Shown in pieces: positions 9,215 through 17,676 of a DNA stretch of 18,302 bases. A model generated the notes under the pieces. That model was not told where the DNA came from. It searched no databases and saw only the letters and a program-made list of their open reading frames with translations. The translations under genes were made by a program, and so were the position numbers. Each line of letters starts with the position of its first letter. Positions within the stretch are counted from its first letter, which is position 1. This DNA comes from Cladosporium sp. IMV 00045 (taxonomy: Eukaryota > Ascomycota > Dothideomycetes > Cladosporiales > Cladosporiaceae), in NCBI GenBank assembly GCA_001931905.2, contig MSJI02000398.1, forward strand, positions 1 through 18,302. The letters run 5' to 3'.

Positions 9215-10110
9215 GAAGAATTGTGAGCAGTTGGCTTGCGGCCGTAGTGTAACGACTGTATGATATACTCTTGTGACGCATGCGTGTGCCATGTGCTAGA
9301 AAAGTAGACTTGCGCTCGCTTGAGCGGCAGAGTGCTTACGAGGTCTCCTTCCTTGATTCTGTCTTCGATCTGTGCGTGGAAATGAGACAGTTCCGCTCCT
9401 CCGTATATAAAACAAGGAATGGACGTCAGACTCTTCTCGACGAGGCGGCCAACTCCGATTCTTGTGAGTCCGATATTCGCCTCACTTCTGAGGTCGGTCA
9501 ATGCCAAAAGAACCGACTTGTGATCATCTCGTAATATGAAATGCATCCTTGTCAAAACGATCCGGTTCCGGGCCGTTCGGGTGTCAAAGACTACGAATCT
9601 TGAGGACATGCCTTGCAACGATTTTGCTGTAAATAGGTCTGCCGTGATTGGACTTCAAACGTTTCGCTGCTCCACCCTTCCACGTTGTCCTGCTACATCG
9701 CCTCGCTGCGAGGTGAACTTTGATCGATAAGCAATGGATTGTTTGGACGTATGTAATATATCACCCATCTCCGCCGTGAAATCGAATATTAGAATCCTCA
9801 CTTACAATTCAGCTCATGTATTCGTGCGACCTGTGGTCAGCACACTAGGACTCATCGCGGTGTTTCCACAGCGAGAAAGCTGTGGCGTGTGTTCAAGGGC
9901 AGAACGTACCCTGGCTTCGTTTTCGCTTTGCCGTCTTACCTCCGCCTTATTCCATGCATTATTCAAGAATGATGAATACATCTCCGCGGTGCTTTTGCTC
10001 TCTATTATCAAGGTTTTTTCATCATTAGTATAAATACTCCAGGTAGTTGTGCGTAGTTAGGTATGTACTCTCTGATCCAAGCAATAATAACATTCGACAA
10101 TTCAAGAACC
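9215..10110 (+). other. Intergenic region before the flavohemoglobin gene
   Basis: The 896 nt hold the 6PGDH-like 3' end and the flavohemoglobin promoter. An orphan TATATAAAAC lies at 9404-9413, with a GACGTCA (CRE/ATF-like) at 9423-9429. A 7-bp inverted repeat (CCACAGC / GCTGTGG, 6-nt loop) lies at 9866-9885, about 230 nt before the flavohemoglobin ATG. Open frames here (84 residues at 9280-9534 +, 161 residues at 9133-9618 -) show no recognisable domain and the second overlaps the coding exon antisense. Confidence 0.45.
10029..10036 (+). promoter_or_regulatory. TATA box of the flavohemoglobin gene
   Basis: TATAAATA lies 75 nt before the ATG at 10111, a textbook match and distance. A strong TATA box fits an inducible gene; fungal flavohemoglobin genes are known to be induced by nitric oxide or nitrosative stress. 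Confidence 0.6.
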
Positions 10111-11388
10111 ATGTCTCTAACACCGGAACAAGTCCAAATCGTCCGCTCCACCGTGCCAGTCCTCCAAGCCCACGGCAACGACATCACCACCGTCTTCTAC
10201 AAGACTCTGCTCGACGAGATTCCCGAGCTGCACAACATCTTCAACACCGCCAACCAAGCCAATGGCCTGCAACCGCGCGCCCTCGCGGGCTCGCTGTACG
10301 CCTACGCCTCGCACATCGACGACCTGGGCGCCCTGAGCCCGGCCGTCGAGAAGATCTGCCAGAAGCACGTCAGCCTGTACGTCCGCCCGGAGCACTACAA
10401 GATCGTTGGCGAGTACCTTCTGCGAGCCATGGGCGACGTTCTAGGCGCGGCTTTGACCAAAGACGTCCTCAATGCCTGGGAGGCGGCGTACTGGCAGCTA
10501 GCCAACATCCTGATCTCGAAAGAGAACTCCATCATGGAAGAAACGAACGGCTGGACGGACTGGCGTGATTTCCGCATCGCGAAGAAAATTAAAGAATCCG
10601 ACGAAATCACCTCCTTCTACCTCGAGCCCGTGGACGGGAAAAAACTCCCCTCTTATAAACCCGGCCAGTACATCTCAGTGATGACCACCGTTCCCCAACT
10701 CAACTACCTGCAACCGCGCCAGTACTCTCTCAGCGACGCGCCCAGCCCCTCCCACTTCCGCATCAGCATCAAGCGCGAATCGGGCATTCCGACATCCAAC
10801 CCCACCGCCGTCGTGAACCCAGGCTACATCAGCAACGTCCTGCACGACGAGCGACAGGAAGGCGACATCCTCTCCGTCTCCCACCCGGCAGGCGATTTCT
10901 TCCTCGACGCCGAAGGAGCCGACAAAGACGCTTCGTCCATCGTCCTCATCTCCGCAGGCGTGGGTGTCACGCCTATGATTTCCATCCTCAACAGCCTCCT
11001 CTCCCAAAACAACGCTCAAGAAAAACAGCGCCCGCGCATCAGCTTCATCCATGGCTCCCGCAACACGTCCACGCAAGCTTTCGCCTCCCATATCAATTCC
11101 CTGAGTTCTCAACACCCAAACCTCACTTCAACAACCTTCCTCAGCTCTCCCGACCCTGCTAGAGACGCGCAAGGCCAGCACTACCAGCACGCGGGACGGA
11201 TGGATTTGAACGTCCTGGTTGCGCAGAGGGAGCTTTGTCTTGGTGATGACGGGGCGAGGTATTTTGTCTGTGGACCGGAGGGATTTATGATGGATGTCAA
11301 GAAGTGGTTGGTCGGGAAGGGCGTGCAGGAGGAGAGGGTGAAGATGGAGGTTTTTGGGACGGGGGAGATTGGGGGTGGGAGCGATTGA
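10111..11388 (+). CDS. fhb1: Flavohemoglobin (nitric oxide dioxygenase)
   Basis: This 425-residue intronless protein converts NO and O2 to nitrate using NAD(P)H. An N-terminal globin (about 1-140) carries the proximal heme His86 in QKHVS, distal Tyr30 and Gln54, and Tyr96 in EHYKIVGEYLL, matching H85, Y29, Q53 and Y95 of E. coli Hmp. The FAD domain follows, with R203-Q-Y-S206. The NAD(P) domain has SAGVGVTPM (281-289) and CGPEGFM (388-394). The start at 10111 (MSLTPEQ) fits the family. An in-frame ATG at 10063 would add 16 residues without a clear mitochondrial presequence, so the product is probably cytosolic. The C terminus is slightly unusual: after EVFG, a Gly-rich tail replaces the common FGP ending. 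The gene has a TATA box and a long 5' intergenic region, in line with regulated expression. Confidence 0.95.
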   Translation: MSLTPEQVQIVRSTVPVLQAHGNDITTVFYKTLLDEIPELHNIFNTANQANGLQPRALAGSLYAYASHIDDLGALSPAVEKICQKHVSLYVRPEHYKIVGEYLLRAMGDVLGAALTKDVLNAWEAAYWQLANILISKENSIMEETNGWTDWRDFRIAKKIKESDEITSFYLEPVDGKKLPSYKPGQYISVMTTVPQLNYLQPRQYSLSDAPSPSHFRISIKRESGIPTSNPTAVVNPGYISNVLHDERQEGDILSVSHPAGDFFLDAEGADKDASSIVLISAGVGVTPMISILNSLLSQNNAQEKQRPRISFIHGSRNTSTQAFASHINSLSSQHPNLTSTTFLSSPDPARDAQGQHYQHAGRMDLNVLVAQRELCLGDDGARYFVCGPEGFMMDVKKWLVGKGVQEERVKMEVFGTGEIGGGSD

Positions 11389-12794
11389 GAGGGTTTGGGT
11401 TGGGGGGTTCTTTGGTGAAGGGGTTTTAGGTGGGAAAGGTTTACAGCACGATTTTCACGTCTCCTCTCTTGACACTGCTTTTTATCTGGTTTCTTGGTCA
11501 TATACAACAGGCTTTTGTTATGTGCACCGCATGGCATGTACTAGACAATTCCATCTTTGGCTTTGATGTCATTCCTAGCTACATGTCATCTAAGAACTAC
11601 GAATGAGCTGATTGCCCAGCCTCCTCTCTTCGGCGACAATTCTGCAAGAGAGGTGCCTTAATTATATGATTAGAATGTACCAATCCCAGTGCCAGTACGA
11701 AGCACATCAAAGCAAGGCAGTGATGCAGTGAAGACAGACAGAGCATCAACCCCCTTCAAAAATTCAACACAACACAACGATCACTCTGGCCAGAAAACAT
11801 GTCGACAATTCAGATATCCCGAAACTAACGCAATATATAAATAACCAAAGAGGAAAATAAGAAATCCAACACACTACTAGACATGTCAGCGAACCATCCC
11901 ATCCCGAGACAGTGTACAGGCCATGCAGTCCAAAGCCATCAAGAGCGAGCAAGTCCTGGAATTGAGGATGTGTCATCCAGCAGCACCGAGCTCCTCTTGC
12001 TGGTCCCGAACTCGTGGTCATTTCTCTGGGCCTGGTAACCAACCTGGCAGGCTTCACTTCGTTAAGTGGCATTAGATTATGTTTATGCGTGAAGCTGTGA
12101 GAATCTTAATTGCAGAGCACTGGTCACGAAATGAATGAATGAAGCATAGAAGGGTGAGTACTGTGCATGTTTTACTTGTTGCATCCTCAACATGTCGGGT
12201 GGTCAACGATTCGAGGACTTCCCGCACAATAAAAAGGACTCTGCAGGTTCAAGGAACAAGAGCAGACTCGAGTCGAGGTAAGGTTCAATTCGATATCTTT
12301 CAATTTTTTTTGTTTTAGTTTTTGGCCCCTTCTTGCCTCCATTTGGGTAAAGTGTTGTGTGCTCGTGGCTCGGGGTGTTGTATGTGGGCGTGTGCGTGGG
12401 CGCAGGCTTTCGGTTTCATTGGAGAATAGTTGACGAGATTGAGGAGTGCGTTTGGGCTTGCTGGTTCTGTCTCTGATGTGGTGTGTTCGATGCGAGTGTT
12501 TCCTGCTTCGTTGAATGCGGTGATTCGTGGAGGGCCAGGAGATCGCAACTGTTGGTTAAAAAAGTAGAAAGTACTTCGCCGTTGGTCCAAGAGAAAAGTT
12601 GTGACTAGAACTGCTGACTGAACTGGTGAATTCGCGCGAACTTGGAAAAAGTTGACTTTGTCAGATAAGAGGAAGTGTCCGTTCTTTTTTTGATGACACG
12701 GTATCATTGAGCTAGCCTGCTGCGCATGGAAGAGCCGCTCATTACTCTCCCCCCAAAGATGCACCGCATTTTCCCGAGAAAGACAACAACCGCT
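11389..12794. other. Convergent intergenic region, flavohemoglobin and uL14 3' flanks
   Basis: About 1.4 kb lie between the stop codons of two convergent genes. Two minus-strand frames (102 residues at 11764-12072 and 149 residues at 12315-12764) have no recognisable domain. The second begins 31 nt beyond the uL14 stop and is probably its 3' flank. On the plus strand, an ATG at 12192 opens a 28-codon frame that ends at a GTAAGG donor-like site, discussed under findings. T-runs occur at 12303-12320. I find no tRNA or transposon signature. Confidence 0.45.
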
Positions 12795-13695
12795 TTACAT
12801 GACAACACCGGAGTTGGAGGCGATACGCTGTCAAAGAATTAGTATCTTGCGCTGATTTTTCAAGGCAGGAGGAGAACGGGAGACTTACGGGCCAAAGCTC
12901 AGCAGCCTCCTTACCGACGGGGCCAGTGATGGCTGAGCCCTTCATCTCACCCTTGGGGTTGACGATCTGCGCATCCAAGTTAGCTTTCCTGATGCTGTGA
13001 TTTCCTCCCAGAAATTTCCGCGCCAGACTTCCTGCGCCACCCGAGAGATAACTCACCACACCAGCGTTGTCCTCGAAGTAAAGGTAGATACCGTCTGCTC
13101 TCCTCCAGGGCTTGCTCTGGCGGACGACGACGGCGGGCATGACCTTCTTCCTGAGCTCAGGCTTTCCCTTCTTGACGGTGGCCATGACCATGTCACCGAC
13201 ACCGGCGGCGGGGAGGCGGTTGAGGCGCGCGCCAATGCCCTTGACGGAGATGATGTAGAGGTTACGGGCGCCGGAGTTGTCGCAGCAGTTCATGACCGCG
13301 CCGCTGTATTCAAACTGTTGTCAGACAAAACGTGTTCCTCATGCATGCTTTCCTTTCCCCAGAATTGCTCGCGCTGTTCCCCTTCTGCGTCGAAATACTG
13401 TAGATCCTCCCTCTTCCTCATCATTGCAGCGCATTCCTTCCTCGGCAGAATCCATATCCATTCTTCCTCATCGACGGGAACAGCAGGGCGAGTCGTAATA
13501 TTCGGGGCAGGCGAAGGGCGGAACGTACACAGGCAGACCCAGAGTCATCTTCAGCTTGGTGCCGGAAACACCACCACGTCTGTTTGAAAATATCCCAGAT
13601 CAGCACTTCCATTCTTGCATATCTCTTGCTCCTTTCTTCGCCATTCGCATTGTCTGTCGCATTTCCAAGCAGAGAGAGTCTTACGCGTTACCCAT
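12795..13695 (-). CDS. rpl23: 60S ribosomal protein uL14 (L23 in yeast naming), five exons
   Basis: The exons, in coding order, are 13685-13695 (11 nt), 13529-13579, 13057-13303, 12889-12966 and 12795-12827, together 420 nt and 139 residues, the usual uL14 length. uL14 is a core 60S subunit protein near the sarcin-ricin loop and the eS24/eL19 bridge region. The spliced protein begins [18 protein letters not shown], continues with [18 protein letters not shown] and [15 protein letters not shown], and ends [10 protein letters not shown], all near-identical to fungal homologues. Introns are 105, 225, 90 and 61 nt with donors GTAAGA, GTACGT, GTGAGT and GTAAGT. Branch-like CTAAC appears in introns 3 and 4 and CTGAC in intron 2. 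The first exon carries only M-G-N and two bases of an Ala codon. Such 5'-clustered introns are typical of ribosomal protein genes. Confidence 0.93.
13304..13528 (-). other. Intron 2 of the uL14 gene (longest, 225 nt)
   Basis: Donor GTACGT, acceptor ACAG and branch site GTCTGAC 13 nt before the end bound this intron. It joins ...GLPV and GAVMN. At 225 nt it is the longest of the four. A C-box-like ATGATGA occurs inside, but no flanking stem supports a snoRNA. Confidence 0.85.
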
Positions 13696-14833
13696 TTTGT
13701 CTGATTGGCGAGGGGATCGGAGTTATCGTCGTCGTCGGTAGGTCGCAGCGGTCGATTTCGCAGGCTGGAGTTCGCTGCCCTTCAATATCGACGACTTTCA
13801 GAATTCGCAGAGCCGCCTGGTGGGCTTCCCGGCTTGGCGGAAGGGTGGCTTTCGGACCGAGGATTAGCCGAGCTTGCCTCGACTTCCTAGACGACGTCAG
13901 CCAGGCGAATACATGTACATCTATCTGGAAAAGATGTTGAACAGATGAATACATGTACATGTACTGTAATGGAAACCTAATGACATGGTCAATAGCTCTG
14001 TGTCTAAGAATCAAAAAGCTATACTCAAGGAGACATGTCAGGTGTGGTGATCTCCAAACGAATCGTGCTTTGCCATCTGCGAAGGATTTCCTTCACCAAC
14101 TTCGACATCCAACGGTCGAGAGCGCGACACGCGGTAGAGAGAGAGGAACAGAACATCACTTTTCTCAATACACGACTGGAGAGATAAAAAAAAATGCCAG
14201 GAGCCTTATTGCACAACATGAAAATCAAATTGTCTTTTAATTCACATCCACTTCTGGAGGCATAAAACCGTATCTTACATCTACAGGCCAAACTATGTTC
14301 TTCGCATCTTGAACATCATGCATCACAGAAAAAGCAACATCAATACCAATATTCACCAATTCTCAAGTACAACGCCTCACCATTTGAAGAAAAGACATAT
14401 CATTCTTTATTTCTCTATCCCGGCAGAAACTCAAATTCCAGACATAATAATCAAAGAGCATATCAACCACCCCAAAATCAATCAATCATGCAATTCACCG
14501 AACAGTTCATTAGTACCAATGGCCACGCCCCAGATTCTTTCTTTGTACGTCGACATTCCCCAAACAGGAGGGATTGAACTTTTGAACATTGAATGAAATC
14601 AACAACACCGTCGAAAAGAAGCGATATAAGAGATCAAAAGTTCGCATTCTTTTCTTGTTGGCACGCTTCAATCTAAGCATTCCTGCTCAAAAATCAAATG
14701 AAATCACAATGCTCCGTGCTTCTCGAGTTCTCATACCTCCGCTCCATCCGCCGCAAACAACAACGAAAAGAGAATCAAGAAAACGACTTCGATGCCATCT
14801 CTCCCACACTGATCCACAACTTCCCACTCAAAC
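13696..14833. other. Intergenic region: uL14 promoter and epsin 3' flank
   Basis: The part nearest uL14 (13696-13970) is its promoter and leader. It has an inverted CCAAT (ATTGG at 13704-13708), a CRE-like GACGTCA at 13893-13899 and a repeated GAATACATGTACAT at 13907-13920 and 13947-13960. The part from about 14160 to 14720 is clearly more AT-rich than the neighbouring coding DNA and contains AATAAAG-like signals on the minus strand, which fits the 3' UTR and terminator of the epsin gene. Frames such as 14309-14596 (+) are Asn/His/Ile-rich chance readings. No gene is supported. Confidence 0.45.
13907..13960. repeat. Two copies of a 14-nt motif containing palindromic ACATGT
   Basis: GAATACATGTACAT occurs exactly at 13907-13920 and again at 13947-13960, 40 nt apart, about 215-265 nt upstream of the uL14 ATG. 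The second copy runs on into ATGTAC, extending an alternating purine-pyrimidine palindrome. Identical spacing-separated copies suggest a bound factor or a small local duplication. Confidence 0.5.
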
Positions 14834-16560
14834 TCAACCAAGTAAATCATCCATCGCACTCCCGCCCGTCCTCCCCTGCCCACCCGCGCTCCCATTCGCA
14901 GGCGCAGGTGCCGGCGCAGCATTCGCCCCATAAAGCCCCGCCTGGCTCTTCTGCTTGGCCATATCGGCGATGGTCATGCCCTTCGCCTGACCCGCGGCGT
15001 TATTCTTCTTCAAATTCGAGCCCGAAAGCAGGCTCGCGAAAGCGTCTCCTCCCGCTGCGGGTTTCTTGCCTGCGGGCTTCGCGCCGCCGATGCTGGGTTG
15101 TGGGGACGTGAGGCCTGAGCCGGGGGTGGTGATGGAGGGGGATGCTGCGGACGCGGTGGGTACGGAGGTGAAGTAGTTTGGTCCGCTGGGTTGGTAGCCG
15201 GTGGCGGGTTTTTGTTGTTGGTTCTGTGGTGGTGGGGAGAAAGCGGAGGTGCTGGCGGGGGAGCGCGTGGCGAAGAGGTTGCTGAAATCGGCTTGGTTGG
15301 TGCCCGGTTGGGGGGAGGGTTGGGCGAAGGTTGTGGAGGAGCTGGGCGCAGCGGTGGGCGCGGCGGTGCTGAAGGAGGAGTAGTTTGGTTTTGGGATTGT
15401 GGTGGTCGGCGCCGCTGCTGGAGCGGCTGGGGTGGCGGATTGGAAGTCGTCGAAGTCGTCGTCGTCGTCTGCTGGGGCTGCTGCGGGTGCGGCTGTGGGT
15501 GGTTGGATGGTGGTGGCGCTCGAGGAAGAGGGTGCGCTCATGACGGGTGCGGAGGTGGCGGGCTCGTCGTCTCCAAAGTCGAACAGGTCCACTTCAGGCT
15601 CTTTGGGCTTGGGCGGTTCTGCTTTCTTGGGTGCCTGTCTCGTCCTGGAAGATGAAGAGGGGGCATCTCCTCGCCGTCTACCAGGGGCAGCCTGAGCTCC
15701 ACCATCGTCGTACTCGTCGTACTCGTCAAACCTATCCGCACCGCCTGTACGTCCACCCGCATCGTAGTCTTCGTGGCTTTCACCTCCGAACCCGCCGCCG
15801 TCGCCGTAAACGCCTCTAGTAGAGCCGCCGTAGCCTCCCGAGTACGAGCTCGCGCTCTCACTGCCAAAGCCACCGTATCTGCCCGTACCGGAGCTGGAGA
15901 TACCAGATCCACCAAGTCCCATGCCTCCCTCAACACCGCCGTATTTGTGCTTTGTCGCTCTCGCCTTCTTCCTCTCTTGCCTGATCCTGTCGACGTCGCT
16001 GAGGAGTTCGGTGAGCTCCTTGCTTCGGTTGCGCACGTTGATGCCTTGGTCCTTGCCATTTTGATCGATGTAGTGGAATTGTTTGAGCATTTTGAGGAGG
16101 GAGAGGTGGGAGCGGGCGTCGTCGATGACGCGCTCGGAGCCGTTCTTGACCAGGAACTCCATGAGTTGAAGGGCTTTGTAGATTTGGCGCCATTCCTCGG
16201 CGGACTTTTCGGTGAAGCGTTTGTAGATCATGGGCATGATTTCGTTAAGGAGTTGGCTGAGAGAGAATGTCAGCTGGAAGCACTCGCTGATACTAGAGGT
16301 GCGCCATACTAGTTGTGAGTTCCGTTGGCGATTTCTTGCATCATGCTGGACGAGGCTCCCCATGGCTCGTTGTTGGTAGCCTCGCGCACTTTGGCCTCCA
16401 TTTCGGTATAGTTCATGACAGCTGGAGGGGAGGATTAGAGGAGGGTACTCATGAAGATACACTTCCAACATGACATACCATTCTGCACCTTACGCACTCC
16501 GGCCTTGAGGTCGTAGACGGTGAGATTGCTCATCTGGTTACGGATATCGTTCCAGTCCAT
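14834..16560 (-). CDS. ent3: Ent3-type epsin (ENTH domain clathrin adaptor), three exons
   Basis: The exons are 16479-16560, 16310-16421 and 14834-16256, giving 538 residues; introns of 57 and 53 nt have GTATGT and GTATGG donors, the second with CTGAC. The ENTH domain spans about residues 1-165. It has NYTEMEAKVREATNNEPWG (31-49), EEWRQIYKALQLMEFLVKNGSER and DQGINVRNRSKEL, then RQERKKAR. The match to yeast Ent3 is closer than to Ent1/2, and no ubiquitin-interacting motif is seen. Ent3 epsins bind phosphoinositides and act at the trans-Golgi and endosomes with clathrin, Gga and AP-1. The disordered C-terminal part holds a Gly/Ser/Tyr-rich stretch, acidic-Phe motifs DLFDFGDDE (288-296) and DDDDDFDDF (328-336) of the kind that bind gamma-ear domains, Pro/Ala/Ser/Thr/Gln-rich linkers, and an ending MDDLLG. 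The longer frame starting at 16471 is intron read-through. Confidence 0.92.
16257..16309 (-). other. Intron 2 of the epsin gene
   Basis: This 53-nt intron has donor GTATGG, branch site CTGAC and acceptor TCAG. Splicing forms a Tyr codon and gives ANGTHNYQLLNEIMP, matching the ENTH family. Read-through meets the TAG that overlaps the donor in this frame. Confidence 0.88.
16422..16478 (-). other. Intron 1 of the epsin gene
   Basis: This 57-nt intron has donor GTATGT and acceptor CCAG. It interrupts an Ala codon and joins VRKVQN to AVMNYTEMEAK, as expected for the ENTH domain. Confidence 0.88.
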
Positions 16561-17373
16561 GATTGCGGTGGGCGAGTGCGCAATGAGGAGATGAAAAAGT
16601 TGATTAATAAAAGGGGAAACAAAAATCACGAGACAAGCAAATTCGAGCCAACAGTCGGCTTGATGATGGTATAGCTCACAACTTCACGGATCTGTTAGGA
16701 GGATGATGATGATGCGGTAGTAGTCTGGCGGGATTGGTTTAGCTGGCTGGAGCGAGCGTCGGTGCTTGCTGGCTTCTCCTGGCCAACGGGGGGCGAGAGA
16801 GTCTGTGTGCCTTAGAGCTAGACCCTGAGGAGGAGACGAGCGGAAGGCGAGGAAGAGAGAGAGAAGCCGTTTCGAGTGGTGATAGAAAGCAGAGTCTCTT
16901 CCTTTCTTGTTATCACCCATCATCAATCTTCATCAGAACATTCATCGGACAAGTCTTGATTTGTCGTTGTATTATTGTACGTATATCCATCAGTTGATGC
17001 TGTCCACCAAACCATGCTTTTTGGTTGGCTGGCATGGTCAATGGCTATAGCTAACCCCATTGCGCAGAAACTCTCCATCCACCTTTGTACATCAATAAAT
17101 CTGTAAGTGCATACAACCTTCCTATCCTCCTCCCAGATGTCCTGCAGCTTCCTGGTGCATGCAAAGTGGTATTGCTTGCAGACGGGTGAGAGTAGTAGTG
17201 AGTGAGAAGGGTGAATGGCAGTGTGGCAACATGATCTTCTGGTCGAAGTTGCATCGCTTCATTGTGGCGATACCATAATGGCACTGGGATTGCAATACCC
17301 AATGGCTCAGATCACGTTCGGTGATGCAGCAGACTATTAGCCAGCCACTCACTTATTCACGACCTCACCACTA

Positions 17374-17398
17374 CTTCTACTTGCAGGACAAGTAGAAG
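17374..17398. repeat. Perfect 10-bp inverted repeat with 5-nt loop
   Basis: CTTCTACTTG at 17374-17383 is followed by CAGGA and the exact reverse complement CAAGTAGAAG at 17389-17398. It lies about 280 nt before the cyclophilin ATG. It could be a dyad site for a dimeric factor or an RNA hairpin. Confidence 0.6.
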
Positions 17399-17635
17399 CA
17401 CCTAGCATGCACCTAGCCAGCCGGCACTTCACACGCACTTGAGAGAGTGGGATAGGTAGCCCCATCTCTACTTCCATCCACTACCAAGAGCGGTCAAGTG
17501 CTTCGGCCAGCATCGGAGCTGGGGACATGACATGAAGAGAGGCTGGGTTGTTCAGGCATCCAGGCATTTCACGAGAAAGAGTGAGAAGAACTGACGTTTG
17601 TTGATGTGGTGGGGCAAGCAGCACGGCGGGGTTGC

Positions 17636-17671
17636 TCTCTTCTTCTTCTCGCCCCTCCCCTCCTCTCCACT
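17636..17671 (+). promoter_or_regulatory. Pyrimidine-rich tract before the cyclophilin start
   Basis: A nearly pure C/T run lies directly upstream of the ATG at 17677. CT-rich tracts near the transcription start are common in strongly expressed genes of filamentous fungi, and here the tract probably marks the initiation region. Confidence 0.4.
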
Positions 17672-17676
17672 TGAAA

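Larger units (their letters stand above)
16561..17676. other. Divergent intergenic region between epsin and cyclophilin
   Basis: About 1.1 kb separate the two start codons. On the epsin side, an AT-rich stretch (TTTTATTAAT on the minus strand near 16605) lies about 45 nt before its ATG. On the cyclophilin side there is a perfect 10-bp inverted repeat at 17374-17398 and a pyrimidine-rich run before the ATG. A short GAT repeat occurs at about 16703-16712. Minus-strand frames of 76-103 residues across the region show no domain. Confidence 0.45.

Noticed and set aside
9133..9618. 161-residue minus-strand frame
   Set aside because: It partly overlaps the 6PGDH-like exon antisense and has no recognisable domain or promoter.
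12315..12764. 149-residue minus-strand frame after uL14
   Set aside because: No domain is seen, composition is mixed and low-complexity at the end, and it starts 31 nt past the uL14 stop; it is most likely 3' flank.
13330..13430. Possible C/D-box snoRNA in uL14 intron 2 (ATGATGA ... CTGA)
   Set aside because: The CTGA is the intron branch site, no terminal stem flanks the boxes, and no guide region could be recognised.
14560..14600. T-arm-like GTTCAATCC on the minus strand
   Set aside because: The flanking bases do not form a T-stem and no other tRNA arms are present.
15191..15695. Gly/Val-rich plus-strand frames opposite the epsin tail
   Set aside because: They are antisense shadows of the low-complexity epsin coding sequence.
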